Origin: Mycobacterium sp. 852002-50816_SCH5313054-b
GTDB lineage: Bacteria > Actinomycetota > Actinomycetes > Mycobacteriales > Mycobacteriaceae
DNA: 64,000 nucleotides
Assembly (NCBI RefSeq): GCF_001667185.1
Contig: NZ_LZIC01000027.1
Location: forward strand, 1-64,000
Reading direction: 5' to 3'
Shown: positions 1 to 9,310 of the stretch, piece after piece
How positions within the stretch are numbered: the stretch's first letter is position 1
How the letters are laid out: every line of letters starts with the position of its first letter
Notes under the pieces: generated by a model
What the model saw: the letters and a program-made list of their open reading frames with translations, nothing else
Database searches by the model: none
Told to the model about the DNA's origin: nothing
Made by a program: the position numbers and the translations under genes

Positions 1-565
1 CACCGGCGCCGCCCGTCGCGCCGGCGCCGCCCGTCCCGCCCGCGCCGCCGTTGCCGAACAGGCCGCCGGCCCCGCCCGCGCCGCCGGGCACCCCGGCGAG
101 CGTGCTCGGCCCACCGTTGCCGCCGTCGCCGTAGAGCAGGCCACCCGGCCCGCCGGGCTGGCCCATCCCGGCGACGGTCGTCCCGTTGGCGCCGTTGCCG
201 ATCAGCGGGCGCCCCAGCAGCGCCTGGGTGGGCGCGTTCACCGCGCCCAGCAGGTCCTGCTCGAGGGTCTGCAACGGCGAGGCGTTGGCGGCCTCGGCGA
301 GGCTATACGAGGCCCCGCCCGCGGCGACGGCCCGCACGAAGTCGCCGTGCAAATCCGCCACCTGGGCGCTGATCGCCTGGTATTCGGCGCCGTGGGCGCC
401 CAGCAACGCCGCGACGGCCTTGGAGACCTCATCGGCGGCCGCCGCCAGCACCCCGGTCGTCGGAGCCGCCGCCGCCGTGGTGGCCGCGGCGATCGTCGAA
501 CCGATGCCCGCCAGATCCGCCGCCGCGGACTGGACCATTTCCGGCGCCGCGATCACGAACGACAT
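1..565 (-). CDS. PE_PGRS family protein, N-terminal part (runs off window start)
   Basis: The first 188 codons are visible. The protein opens with [20 protein letters not shown], a typical PE domain of about 95 residues, followed by a linker ([14 protein letters not shown]) and then glycine-rich GGAGG/GNGG repeats that continue beyond base 1. PE_PGRS proteins are exported through ESX-5-type systems to the mycobacterial cell surface; the individual role is unknown. The ATG at 565 has a strong ribosome site (GGGAGGT) that overlaps the stop codon of the upstream GGCT-fold gene, 11 bases away, so both are probably cotranscribed. Total length cannot be known from this window. Confidence 0.93.
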   Translation of the reverse strand, partial: MSFVIAAPEMVQSAAADLAGIGSTIAAATTAAAAPTTGVLAAAADEVSKAVAALLGAHGAEYQAISAQVADLHGDFVRAVAAGGASYSLAEAANASPLQTLEQDLLGAVNAPTQALLGRPLIGNGANGTTVAGMGQPGGPGGLLYGDGGNGGPSTLAGVPGGAGGAGGLFGNGGAGGTGGAGATGGAG

Positions 566-576
566 GCCGCACCTCC

Positions 577-1056
577 CTAGGCGCTGGTCCCCGGGCCGAT
601 GTTTTGCGCCGGGCGGGTGCGCAGGTCGTGCACGTAATCCGCTGGTGCACCGGCGATTTCGGCGGCATCGGCCATCACGCCGAGATACCGAGCCGACGGC
701 AGCCCACCCTCCCAGGCGTCGAGCACGTAAAGCCACGCCAGCGCGGGATCGGTGGTGGTGTCCGACGAGATGCGCTCCACCCGGCACCGGATCTTCTTGT
801 GCACCCCGAACTCGGAACCCTCCCACCGGTCCAGGTTGACCTCGTCGGCCGGCGTCATGTCGTAGAGCACGACGAACACCTTCGAACCGGGGTCCTCGAC
901 GACCGTCGCGAGGGCGCCTTCCCAGCCGATGTCCTCGCCGCCGAACGTCAACCGCCACCCGTGCAGCCAGCCGGTTCCGGCCATCGGCGAGTGCGGCGCG
1001 CGCTTGAGCATCTGCTCGGGATCCATGTTCGACCCGTACGCGGCGTAGATCGGCAC
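577..1056 (-). CDS. gamma-glutamylcyclotransferase-fold protein (Rv3304-like)
   Basis: A 159-residue protein with the YAAYGSN substrate loop at residues 4-10 and an acidic residue in LDRWEG near residue 79, both typical of the GGCT/GGACT fold that cyclises gamma-glutamyl amines or amino acids to 5-oxoproline. The length matches the M. tuberculosis neighbour of lpdA as I remember it. The start is GTG at 1056. It diverges from lpdA across about 84 bases and lies 11 bases ahead of the PE_PGRS gene on the same strand. The true substrate is not known; fold assignment is firm, function is family inference. Confidence 0.85.
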   Translation of the reverse strand: MPIYAAYGSNMDPEQMLKRAPHSPMAGTGWLHGWRLTFGGEDIGWEGALATVVEDPGSKVFVVLYDMTPADEVNLDRWEGSEFGVHKKIRCRVERISSDTTTDPALAWLYVLDAWEGGLPSARYLGVMADAAEIAGAPADYVHDLRTRPAQNIGPGTSA

Positions 1057-1140
1057 GGGGAAAGCTTAAACGTCGCCCGCTCGCGCGGTATTCACCCGAG
1101 CGTTTCGCGGGCTTCCGGCCGCGCAGATAGGTTAGGGCTT

Positions 1141-2556
1141 GTGGTGACCCGCATCGTGATCCTCGGTGGGGGGCCGGCCGGTTACGAAGCCGCACTGGTC
1201 GCCGCCACCTCACACCCCGACACAACCCACGTCACCGTGATCGACTCCGACGGGGTCGGCGGGGCGGCCGTGCTGGACGACTGCGTGCCGTCCAAGACGT
1301 TCATCGCGTCCACCGGGCTGCGCACCGAACTGCGCCGCGCCCCGCGGCTGGGCTTCGACATCGACATCGAAGACGCCAAGATCTCGCTGCCGCAGATCCA
1401 CGCCCGGGTGCGGACGCTGGCCGTCGAGCAGTCGGCAGATATCACCGCCCAGCTGATCGCCGTGGGCGTGCAGGTGGTCGCGGGCCGCGGCGAGCTGATC
1501 GACCCGACGCCCGGCCTGGCCAAGCACCGCATCAGGGCCACCGCCGCCGACGGCACGACCAGTGAGCACGAGGCCGACGTCGTGCTGATCGCCACCGGCG
1601 CCAGCCCGCGGATCCTGCCGTCGGCCCAGCCCGACGGCGAACGCATCCTGACCTGGCGGCAGCTCTACGACCTGGAGGCGCTGCCCGAGCACCTGGTCGT
1701 GGTGGGCTCCGGGGTCACCGGCGCCGAGTTCGTCAGCGCCTACACCGAGCTGGGCGTCCCGGTGACCGTGGCGGCCAGCCGCGACCGGGTGCTGCCCTAC
1801 GAGGACGCCGATGCGGCGCTCGTCCTGGAGGAGTCGTTCTCCGAACGGGGCGTCAAGCTGATCAAGAATGCCCGCGCCGAATCGGTCACCCGCACCGATG
1901 CCGGGGTGCTGGTCACCATGACCGACGGGCGCACCGTCGAGGGCAGCCACGCCCTGATGACCATCGGCTCGGTCCCCAACACCGGTGGCCTGGGGCTGGA
2001 ACGGGTCGGCATCGAGCTGGGGCGCGGCGATTACCTGCGGGTCGACCGGGTTTCGCGCACCTCGGTGCCCGGCATCTATGCCGCGGGGGACTGCACGGGG
2101 CTGCTGCTGTTGGCGTCCGTCGCGGCCATGCAGGGCCGGATCGCGATGTATCACGCGCTGGGCGAGGGCGTCAGCCCGATCCGGCTGCGCACGGTGGCGG
2201 CGACCGTGTTCACCAGGCCGGAGATCGCCGCCGTCGGGGTGCCGCAGTCGATGATCGACGACGGTTCGGTGCCGGCGCGGACGATCATGCTGCCGCTGCG
2301 GACCAACGCGCGGGCGAAGATGTCGGGCCTGCGGCAAGGGTTCGTCAAGATGTTCTGTCGCAAGTCCACCGGTGTGGTGATCGGCGGCGTGGTGGTGGCG
2401 CCGATCGCCTCCGAGCTGATCCTGCCGATCGCGGTGGCCGTGCAAAACCGCATCACCGTCAACGAACTGGCGCAGACGCTGGCCGTTTACCCGTCGTTGT
2501 CCGGTTCGATCACCGAGGCCGCGCGCCGGCTGATGGCCCACGACGATCTGGATTAG
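1141..2556 (+). CDS. lpdA: LpdA, flavoprotein disulfide reductase family NAD(P)H quinone reductase
   Basis: A 471-residue FAD/NAD(P)-binding protein. The FAD site is [10 protein letters not shown] near residue 8 and the second nucleotide site is [12 protein letters not shown] near residue 190. The usual redox CxxxxC motif is degenerate: it reads [11 protein letters not shown], so one cysteine is lost, and the C-terminal His-Glu dyad of lipoamide dehydrogenases is replaced by VYPSLSGS. This fits M. tuberculosis LpdA (Rv3303c), which reduces quinones rather than lipoamide. The open frame extends far upstream, but GTG 1141 gives the family N-terminus [11 protein letters not shown]. Followed by glpD2 after 56 bases; likely one transcript. 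Confidence 0.95.
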   Translation: MVTRIVILGGGPAGYEAALVAATSHPDTTHVTVIDSDGVGGAAVLDDCVPSKTFIASTGLRTELRRAPRLGFDIDIEDAKISLPQIHARVRTLAVEQSADITAQLIAVGVQVVAGRGELIDPTPGLAKHRIRATAADGTTSEHEADVVLIATGASPRILPSAQPDGERILTWRQLYDLEALPEHLVVVGSGVTGAEFVSAYTELGVPVTVAASRDRVLPYEDADAALVLEESFSERGVKLIKNARAESVTRTDAGVLVTMTDGRTVEGSHALMTIGSVPNTGGLGLERVGIELGRGDYLRVDRVSRTSVPGIYAAGDCTGLLLLASVAAMQGRIAMYHALGEGVSPIRLRTVAATVFTRPEIAAVGVPQSMIDDGSVPARTIMLPLRTNARAKMSGLRQGFVKMFCRKSTGVVIGGVVVAPIASELILPIAVAVQNRITVNELAQTLAVYPSLSGSITEAARRLMAHDDLD

Positions 2557-2612
2557 GGCTTAGCCTGGGAACCGCACGCCTACCGACGAGTAACCGGACA
2601 GGAGCCCCCGCA

Positions 2613-4337
2613 GTGAGCGACCCGATCGACGCGCTGGGACCGCAGCAACGCACGCTGGCCTGGGAGCGGCTGGGCGCCGAGCAGTTCGACGTGGTGGTCA
2701 TCGGCGGCGGCGTGGTGGGTTCGGGGTGCGCGCTGGACGCCGCCACGCGCGGGCTCAAGGTGGCGCTGGTCGAGGCGCGCGATTTCGCGTCGGGCACCTC
2801 CAGCCGGTCGTCGAAGATGTTCCACGGCGGGCTGCGCTATCTCGAGCAGCTGGAGTTCGGCCTGGTCCGCGAGGCGCTGCACGAGCGCGAGCTGTCGCTC
2901 ACCAAGCTGGCGCCGCACCTGGTCAAGCCGATGCCGTTCCTGTTCCCGCTGACCCATCGGGTCTGGGAACGCCCCTACACCGCCGCCGGCATCTTCCTTT
3001 ACGACCGCCTGGGCGGCGCAAAATCCGTTCCCGCGCAAAAGCATTTGACCCGGGCCGGCGCCCTGCGATTGAGCCCCGGCCTCAAGCGCACCTCGCTGAT
3101 CGGCGGGATTCGCTACTACGACACCGTCGTCGACGACGCCCGCCACACGATGACGGTCGCGCGCACCGCGGCGCACTACGGCGCGGTGGTGCGGTCCTCC
3201 ACCCAGGTGGTCGCGCTGGTGCGCGAGGGCGATCGGGTGACCGGGGTGCGGGTCCGCGACTCCGAGAACGGCGCGGTCACCGAGGTCCGCGGCCACGTCG
3301 TGGTCAACGCGACCGGGGTGTGGACCGACGAGATCCAGGCGCTGTCCAAGCAGCGCGGGCGGTTTCAGGTCCGCGCGTCCAAGGGCGTGCACGTCGTGGT
3401 GCCGCGGGACCGCATCGTCAGCGACGTCGCGATCATCCTGCGCACCGAGAAGTCGGTGATGTTCGTCATACCGTGGGGCAGCCACTGGATCATCGGGACC
3501 ACCGACACCGACTGGAACCTCGACCTGGCCCATCCCGCGGCCACCAAGGCCGACATCGACTACATCCTGGGGACCGTCAACACCGTGCTGGCCACGCCGC
3601 TGACGCACGCCGACATCGACGGCGTGTACGCCGGGCTGCGCCCGCTGCTGGCGGGTGAGAGCGAGGAAACCTCCAAGCTGTCCCGCGAGCACGCCGTGGC
3701 GGTGCCCGCCCCCGGGCTGGTCGCGATCGCCGGGGGGAAGTACACCACCTACCGGGTGATGGCCGCCGACGCGATCGACGCCGCGGCCCAGTTCGTTCCG
3801 GCCCGGGTGGCGCCGTCGATCACCGAGAAGGTCAGCCTGCTGGGCGCCGACGGGTACTTCGCGCTGGTCAACCAGGTCGAGCACGTCGGGACGGGCAAGG
3901 GTTTGCATCCGTACCGCGTGCGCCACCTGCTGGACCGCTACGGCTCGCTGATCGGCGAGGTGCTGGAGCTGGCGGCCGAAACCCCCGATCTGCTCAGCCC
4001 GATCAAGGAGACGCCGGGCTATCTGCGGGTGGAGGCGCTCTACGCCGCCACCACCGAGGGGGCCCTGCATCTGGAGGACATCCTGGCCCGCCGGACGCGC
4101 ATATCCATCGAGTACCCGCACCGCGGCGTCGACTGCGCCCGCGAGGTGGCCGAGGTGGTGGCGCCGGTGCTGGGCTGGACGGCCGAGGACGTCGACCGCG
4201 AGGTGGCCAACTACACCGCGCGGGTGGAGGCCGAGGTGCTCTCGCAGGCCCAGCCCGACGACGTGTCGGCCGACGAGTTGCGGGCCAGCGCGCCCGAGGC
4301 GCGCGCCGAACTCCTCGAGCCGGTGCCGCTGAGTTGA
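2613..4337 (+). CDS. glpD2: glycerol-3-phosphate dehydrogenase, FAD-dependent
   Basis: A 574-residue enzyme that oxidises sn-glycerol-3-phosphate to dihydroxyacetone phosphate at the membrane, passing electrons to quinone. The Rossmann FAD motif VVVIGGGVVGSG lies near residues 28-39, followed by the SSRSSKMFHGGLRYLE family block. The C-terminal region is the GlpD accessory domain. GTG 2613 is preceded by AGGAG at 2600-2604. It shares a direction with lpdA, a plausible quinone-linked pair, and with the downstream pseudouridine synthase, eight bases away. In M. tuberculosis phoY1 sits just downstream; it is absent here. Confidence 0.95.
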   Translation: MSDPIDALGPQQRTLAWERLGAEQFDVVVIGGGVVGSGCALDAATRGLKVALVEARDFASGTSSRSSKMFHGGLRYLEQLEFGLVREALHERELSLTKLAPHLVKPMPFLFPLTHRVWERPYTAAGIFLYDRLGGAKSVPAQKHLTRAGALRLSPGLKRTSLIGGIRYYDTVVDDARHTMTVARTAAHYGAVVRSSTQVVALVREGDRVTGVRVRDSENGAVTEVRGHVVVNATGVWTDEIQALSKQRGRFQVRASKGVHVVVPRDRIVSDVAIILRTEKSVMFVIPWGSHWIIGTTDTDWNLDLAHPAATKADIDYILGTVNTVLATPLTHADIDGVYAGLRPLLAGESEETSKLSREHAVAVPAPGLVAIAGGKYTTYRVMAADAIDAAAQFVPARVAPSITEKVSLLGADGYFALVNQVEHVGTGKGLHPYRVRHLLDRYGSLIGEVLELAAETPDLLSPIKETPGYLRVEALYAATTEGALHLEDILARRTRISIEYPHRGVDCAREVAEVVAPVLGWTAEDVDREVANYTARVEAEVLSQAQPDDVSADELRASAPEARAELLEPVPLS

Positions 4338-4344
4338 GGCGACA

Positions 4345-5205
4345 TTGAGGCGCGCGCCGCTTCCCGTGCGCGACGGGCTGGGCCCGGCGCGGGTGCGGCT
4401 GCGGGGCGGCCCGGTGCTGGCCGAGCTGACCGACCGGTTCGGCGCGCCCGCCCGCTCGAAGGTGCTGGCCGGGGAGGTGGTCGACGCCGACGGCGCGGTG
4501 GTCGACGACGCGACGGTGCTGGGAGCCGGGTCGTTCGTCTACCTCTACCGCGAGCTGCCCGACGAGGTCCCGGTGCCCTTCGAGATTGCCCTGCTCCATC
4601 GCGACGACGACATCGTCGTCGTCGACAAGCCGCACTTCTTGGCCACCATGCCCCGCGGCCGGCACGTGGCGCAGACCGCGCTGGTGCGGCTGCGCCGGAA
4701 GCTGGGATTGCCCGAGCTGAGCCCCGCGCACCGGCTGGACCGGCTGACGGCCGGGGTGCTGCTGTTCACCACGCGGCACGAGGTGCGCGGCGCCTACCAG
4801 ACGCTGTTTTCCCGGGGGGTGGTGCGCAAGACCTACCTGGCCCGCGCGGCCGTCGACCCCGATCTGGTTCTTCCGCGGGTGGTGCGCAGCCGGATCGTCA
4901 AGCGCCGGGGCGTTTTGCAGGCCGCCTGCGAGCCCGGCGTGGCGAATGCGCAGACACTGGTGGAACTCGTTTCCCAAGAAGGCCTGTACCGGCTGACCCC
5001 GCGCACCGGACGCACCCATCAGCTGCGGGTGCACATGGCCTCGCTCGGGCTCCCGATCGAGGGTGATCCGTTGTATCCCAACGTGATCGACGTTGCGGCC
5101 GATGACTTCAGCACGCCGCTGCGGTTGCTGGCGCAGCGCATCGGGTTCGACGATCCGCTGTCCGGTGTGCGCCGCGAGTTCGTCAGCCGGCGGCCCGGCC
5201 CGTAA
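4345..5205 (+). CDS. RluA-family pseudouridine synthase (Rv3300c-like)
   Basis: A 286-residue protein converting a uridine in structured RNA to pseudouridine. The catalytic block is SPAHRLDRLTAG (around residues 127-138) with the essential Asp in HRLD; RTGRTHQLRVHM near residue 220 is the second family motif. The target RNA cannot be told from sequence. The TTG at 4345 gives MRRAPLPVRDGLGPARV; a GTG a few codons in (VRDGLGP) is an alternative. It starts eight bases after glpD2, so the two are probably cotranscribed. The next 650 bases contain no convincing gene. Confidence 0.9.
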   Translation: MRRAPLPVRDGLGPARVRLRGGPVLAELTDRFGAPARSKVLAGEVVDADGAVVDDATVLGAGSFVYLYRELPDEVPVPFEIALLHRDDDIVVVDKPHFLATMPRGRHVAQTALVRLRRKLGLPELSPAHRLDRLTAGVLLFTTRHEVRGAYQTLFSRGVVRKTYLARAAVDPDLVLPRVVRSRIVKRRGVLQAACEPGVANAQTLVELVSQEGLYRLTPRTGRTHQLRVHMASLGLPIEGDPLYPNVIDVAADDFSTPLRLLAQRIGFDDPLSGVRREFVSRRPGP

Positions 5206-5857
5206 CAGTATCTCGGGCGGTGCGACGCATCCCGAACGGAGCCAACGACACCGATACCGCGCCGCCGCGCTATTTGACATACGGGTTCCTACCGGCCCGG
5301 TTCATGCCCTCGCCGCTGGACTGGAATCAGCACCGGCGCAGCCGGATTAAGCGGACGTCGTCGAGAGCACCAACACAACCCGCCCGCTGCCTGGGTTTAG
5401 AGGCGCTAATGCCGCGGTAGCCAGAGTCGCCGAAAACGGGTGGACGTGACAGTCGTGTAGGCCGGGGAGGCTAAGAGGACAGCCAGACCGGCGGAGACAA
5501 CGCCGGTCACCCAACGGCCATGCGACAGCCCGGACCCTCTCTTACGCGCGGAACCGCAGCATAAAGCTGTATTCAGGGAGGACATCGGATGCCGCTCGCA
5601 AGGGTGTGGCAGACGTCTTGGCGGATTCTTGAAGCGGCATGATGCACCGCACGGCGGGCGGGCGAGGCTTTAGCGCCGAGCCCGACCGATGCCATGTGGG
5701 AAGACCAAGCGCTGCGGTCTAGGTTGCCACAACCGCCATGCCCGCATAGCCCGCCACAACACTCCCACCGGGACAGCATCGCCGCCCGACGACCCGGCCC
5801 TGCACCGCACCCCGCTTCTCGCCGCGTGAATACGGCGGGACCGGGTAGCCCGCGATC
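5206..5857. other. intergenic stretch without a convincing gene
   Basis: About 650 bases at the left edge of the 10-kb insert. Short open frames here match nothing I know and lack ribosome sites and GC3 bias. A 7-bp hairpin (ACCGGCG at 5487-5493 with CGCCGGT at 5501-5507) lies within a purine-rich tract (5420-5520) that could be a structured RNA or decayed DNA; I see no riboswitch, tRNA or tmRNA signature. Confidence 0.5.
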
Positions 5858-6661
5858 ATGGACATCACCGTCACCTTTGTGGGCAACGCCACCACGTTGA
5901 TCAGCGCCGGCGGGCTGACGCTGTTGACCGATCCGAATTTCCTGCACCGGGGGCAGCGCGCCTATCTGGGATACGGGTTGGTGTCCAAGAGGCTCCGGGA
6001 ACCGGCGTTGAATATCGACGAGCTTCCGCCGGTCGACGCCGTGGTGCTGTCGCACCTGCACGGTGATCACTGGGATCGGGTGTCGCAGCGGGGCCTCGAT
6101 CATGGGCTGCCGATCGTCACCACCCCGCACGCGGCAAAGCGGCTGCACCACCGCGGCTTCGGCCACGCACTGGGCTTGTCGACGTGGCAGCGACACACGA
6201 TCACCAAGGGCGGCAACACCGTTCACCTCACGTCGCTGCCGGGACGTCACGCGCCGGTGTGGAGCCATCGGCTGCTGCCGCCGGTGATGGGCACCATGCT
6301 GGAATTCGTTTCCGCCGACCGCACCGTGCGTCGGCTCTACGTGTCCGGCGACACCCTGCTCGTCGAGGAGCTCGACGAGATTCCCGTGCGCTTCGACTCG
6401 ATCGACGCCGGCGTGCTGCACCTGGGCGGGACGCGGCTGCCGGCGGGCCGGCGGCTGCCGTTCGGGCTGACGGTAACCATGGACGGCCGCCAGGGCGCCG
6501 AACTGGTGGCAAAGCTCGCGCTGCCCAAAATGATCCCCGTCCACTTCGACGACTACGGCGTGTTCGCGTCGGCGCTGGCCGACTTCGTCGCGGAGATGCG
6601 GCACCGCGGCATGGGCGATCGAATCATCGAATTGGACCGCGGCGCCTCGGCGACCGTATGA
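5858..6661 (+). CDS. MBL-fold metal-dependent hydrolase (UlaG/Rv0906-like)
   Basis: A 267-residue protein with the metallo-beta-lactamase signature SHLHGDHWD (about residues 67-75), a downstream LTSLPGRHAP block with a metal-ligand histidine, YVSGDTL near residue 165 and a C-terminal IPVHFDDYGVF. The layout is that of the single-domain UlaG-like group, which hydrolyses phosphodiester or lactone bonds with two zinc or manganese ions. Probably cytosolic; no signal peptide is seen. ATG 5858 opens directly on the beta-strand MDITVTFVGNAT. First gene of the insert between the pseudouridine synthase and atsB. Substrate unknown. Confidence 0.85.
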   Translation: MDITVTFVGNATTLISAGGLTLLTDPNFLHRGQRAYLGYGLVSKRLREPALNIDELPPVDAVVLSHLHGDHWDRVSQRGLDHGLPIVTTPHAAKRLHHRGFGHALGLSTWQRHTITKGGNTVHLTSLPGRHAPVWSHRLLPPVMGTMLEFVSADRTVRRLYVSGDTLLVEELDEIPVRFDSIDAGVLHLGGTRLPAGRRLPFGLTVTMDGRQGAELVAKLALPKMIPVHFDDYGVFASALADFVAEMRHRGMGDRIIELDRGASATV

Positions 6662-6717
6662 GGCGCGCGGGGCCGCCTAGCTGCTGATTTACTTCGCTGG
6701 CTAACCTCGTCGGTATA

Positions 6718-6745
6718 TCGTTCGTCTCATCCGGTACTCGAACGA
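6718..6745. repeat. inverted repeat upstream of the PPE pair
   Basis: TCGTTCG (6718-6724) and CGAACGA (6739-6745) form a perfect 7-bp inverted repeat separated by 14 bases, 115-140 bases ahead of the first PPE gene and about 60 bases after the MBL gene. It could be an operator or a weak terminator; the sequence alone does not decide. Confidence 0.35.
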
Positions 6746-6859
6746 GGAGAGATCTGGGGGCCCGCGCGTGAGGCGTCGACGTGCAGTGTTTCAGCGGCGG
6801 TCGTGGCGTCGTCAACGCGACTTTCCTGGGTCGTTGCCCGCATAGGGGATGTGAATGTG

Positions 6860-8032
6860 ATGGATTTTCTAGCGCTGCCCCCCGAGGTGACCTCGGCGCT
6901 CGTCCACTCCGGACCTGGCGCGGGCTCGTTGATCGAAGCGTCCGCCGCTTGGCAGCGCCTGACCACCGAATTGGAGAACTCGGCCGGCACCTACACGTCG
7001 GCGTTGTCCACGCTGAGTGAGTCGTGGAAGGGTCCGTCGTCGGCGGCCATGGTCGACGCCGTCCAGCCCTACGTCACCTGGCTGCGCACCACCGCGCAGC
7101 AATCCCAGCAGCTGGCCGACGCGACCCAGGCCGCCGCTTCGGCGTTCAACTCCGCGCAAGCGACCGTGGTGCAGCCCGCGGCGGTCGCGGCCAACCGGAC
7201 GCGGCTGTCACAGCTGGTGGCCACCAACGCGTTCGGCCGCAATCTCCCGGCCATCGCCGCAACCGAAGACCAGTACCAGGCCATGTGGGCGACCAACTCC
7301 GCGGCGCTGACCCGCTATCAGGCGGCGACGACGCAGGCGCTCGACCTGCAGCAGTTCCTGTCGCCGCCCGCGATCACCGATCCGGCCGGGACGGCCGCTC
7401 AGGCCACCGCCACGTCCGCCGCGGCCGGCACGCCGGCCCAGTCAATCTTGGACAGCATCTTGGCCCCAAACACCAACGCGACGGGGATGGGGTTGGCCGG
7501 GCTGTTGAACCTGTTCTCCGGCAGCGCCCAGTCATCGTTCGGGTCCTGGTTGAACTCCAACCTGGTCACCACCGGCATCATCAACTCCACCTTCTCTTCG
7601 GGCTTCCCCATCAACCTGCTCAGCTATCTCGCGCAGAGCAGTTCGGCCCAGGCGTTGCAAAGCGTGGGCGGTGACATCGGCCAGGGCCTCTCGGAGGGCG
7701 AGTCGGCGCTGGGAGCGGCGGCCAATTTGTCCGGCGCGGTCGGGGCGGCACCCACCGGGGCATTGGGCGTGGGCGTGTCGGTAGGCAAGCTGACCGCGCC
7801 GCCCGCCGTGGTGGGGCTGCTGCCCGCCTCGCAAACGCCGGTCCAACTCGCCTCGGCCGCATCCCCTTTGGACGGCGTGGACGCCGGATTCCCCATGCTT
7901 CCGCCGTTGATGCCACCGCCCATCTCGGCGGGCAGTGGCTGGCGCAAGCGGAAGCAGCCAAACCCAGCAGAACTTCAAGTTGGCGCGGAGGTCAAGGGGA
8001 AAGTGATGCGCCCACCGCCGTCGGCGGGATGA
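6860..8032 (+). CDS. PPE family protein (first of tandem pair)
   Basis: A 390-residue protein with the PPE domain in residues 1 to about 165: MDFLALPPEVTSALVHSGPG at the start, SWKGPSS (the WxG turn) near residue 54, and the long helices characteristic of ESX-secreted PPE proteins. The C-terminal half contains GVSVGKLTAPPAV, which resembles the SVP motif without its tryptophan, and ends in a charged tail (EVKGKVMRPPPSAG). The open frame begins upstream, but ATG 6860 gives the family start; GTG 6857 is also possible, with AGGGG at 6844-6848. No PE partner is adjacent. It shares a near-identical DNA block with the next gene, suggesting tandem duplication. Confidence 0.92.
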   Translation: MDFLALPPEVTSALVHSGPGAGSLIEASAAWQRLTTELENSAGTYTSALSTLSESWKGPSSAAMVDAVQPYVTWLRTTAQQSQQLADATQAAASAFNSAQATVVQPAAVAANRTRLSQLVATNAFGRNLPAIAATEDQYQAMWATNSAALTRYQAATTQALDLQQFLSPPAITDPAGTAAQATATSAAAGTPAQSILDSILAPNTNATGMGLAGLLNLFSGSAQSSFGSWLNSNLVTTGIINSTFSSGFPINLLSYLAQSSSAQALQSVGGDIGQGLSEGESALGAAANLSGAVGAAPTGALGVGVSVGKLTAPPAVVGLLPASQTPVQLASAASPLDGVDAGFPMLPPLMPPPISAGSGWRKRKQPNPAELQVGAEVKGKVMRPPPSAG

Positions 8033-8134
8033 GGGCCGACACCGAAATGACCGGTACCGCAACGCATTTCGGAATCACCGCGAGAGGCGACACTTCGCGC
8101 TCAGCCAACCCACGCTATCTCCGCGGGTGAAGTC

Positions 8135-9310
8135 ATGGATTTTGGGATATTGCCACCCGAAATCACCGCGGCGCTGATCCACTCCGGCCCCGGTGCCGGG
8201 TCATGGGTCGAGGCTTCCGGCGTGTGGCAGCAGCTGGCCATGGAGTTGGAGGATTCTCTCCCTGGTTACGGCTCGGTGTTGTCGTCGTTGGCCGACGCCT
8301 GGGGTGGCCCGTCGTCGATGGCGATGATCGAGGCTGTCGCGCCCTACCTCGCCTGGGTGCGCACGACCGCGCAGCAGTGTGAGCGGCTGGCCTCGTCGGC
8401 ACGGGCCGCCGCGGCGGCGTTCGAACTAGCCAGCCGAACGATGGTGCTTCCCATAGAAGTCAGTGCCAACCGGACGCGGCTGGCAGAGTTGTTGGCCACC
8501 AACTGGTTCGGCAGCAACCTTCCGGCAATCGCCACAACCGAAGACGCGTACGAGGGCATGTGGCTCAACAATTCGGCGGCCATGTACCGCTATCAGGCGG
8601 CCGCGACACGAGCTCTCGCGCTGCCTCAGTTCTCTTCGCCGCCAGCGATTGCCAGTGCAACCACGGCCGCCGCCCCAGCCGGCGCCGTGCCCACTGCCGC
8701 CGCTAGCACCTCGGCGACCTCGATATTGCAGAGCATCTTGGCCCCCAACACCAACGCGACGGGGATGGGGTTGGCCGGGCTATTGAACCTGTTCTCAGGC
8801 AGTTCCCAATCCTCGTTGGGGTCGTTCTTGAACTCCAACCTCGTGGACAACGGCGTCCTCAACTCGATCTTCGGCTCGGGTTTCCCCATCAACCTGCTCA
8901 GCTACGTGGCGCAGCTGAACACCGCCCAGGCGTTGCAGGGCGTGGGCGGCGACGTGGGCCAGGGCCTGGCGGAGGGCGAGGCGGCCTTGGGAGGGGCGGC
9001 GGCCAACCTGTCCGGTGCGGTCGGCGGATCGGCGGCGCCCGCGGGGGCGATCGGCGTCGGCGTTTCGATGGGCGGGCTGACTATGCCGCCCGCCGTCGTG
9101 CGGATGTTGGCCGCCTCGCAAACGCCGGTGCAGCTCGCGGCCGCAGTGTCGCCGCTCGCCGCCAACGAATCGGGGTTCCCCTTCATGCCGCCGCCGATGA
9201 TGCCGCCGGTTGTGCCGCGCAAAAAGGGCAAGGGCGGCAAATACGACGACATCGAGATCGGGCTGGAGATCAAGGGGACCTTCATGACCCGGCCCCCCTC
9301 AGCGGGATGA
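8135..9310 (+). CDS. PPE family protein (second of tandem pair)
   Basis: A 391-residue paralogue of the preceding gene: MDFGILPPEITAALIHSGPG at the start, AWGGPSS near residue 54, the NTNATGMGLAGLLNLFSGS segment, GVSMGGLTMPPAV (SVP-like) and the same tail type (GLEIKGTFMTRPPSAG). Similarity is highest in the middle, where about 78 bases are almost identical (8732-8809 against 7454-7531). The gene ends inside the 3' end of the convergent ATPase gene (12-base overlap). Probably ESX-secreted and surface-located, by family; function unknown, with no PE partner next to it. Confidence 0.92.
   Translation: MDFGILPPEITAALIHSGPGAGSWVEASGVWQQLAMELEDSLPGYGSVLSSLADAWGGPSSMAMIEAVAPYLAWVRTTAQQCERLASSARAAAAAFELASRTMVLPIEVSANRTRLAELLATNWFGSNLPAIATTEDAYEGMWLNNSAAMYRYQAAATRALALPQFSSPPAIASATTAAAPAGAVPTAAASTSATSILQSILAPNTNATGMGLAGLLNLFSGSSQSSLGSFLNSNLVDNGVLNSIFGSGFPINLLSYVAQLNTAQALQGVGGDVGQGLAEGEAALGGAAANLSGAVGGSAAPAGAIGVGVSMGGLTMPPAVVRMLAASQTPVQLAAAVSPLAANESGFPFMPPPMMPPVVPRKKGKGGKYDDIEIGLEIKGTFMTRPPSAG

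Noticed and set aside
1-190. Short GC-rich repeats resembling a CRISPR array
   Set aside because: They are in-frame GGAGG-type codon repeats of a PE_PGRS gene; no fixed repeat-spacer structure exists anywhere in the window.
604-1140. Upstream in-frame extension of lpdA by 179 codons
   Set aside because: It runs antisense through the GGCT gene, has no family similarity, and GTG 1141 gives the exact LpdA N-terminus.
5420-5540. Possible structured RNA in the purine-rich intergenic tract
   Set aside because: Only one 7-bp hairpin; no riboswitch, tmRNA or RNase P motif found, so not called as ncRNA.
5573-6604. 343-codon frame antisense to the MBL gene
   Set aside because: No domain recognised; the plus-strand MBL gene has its full metal motif.
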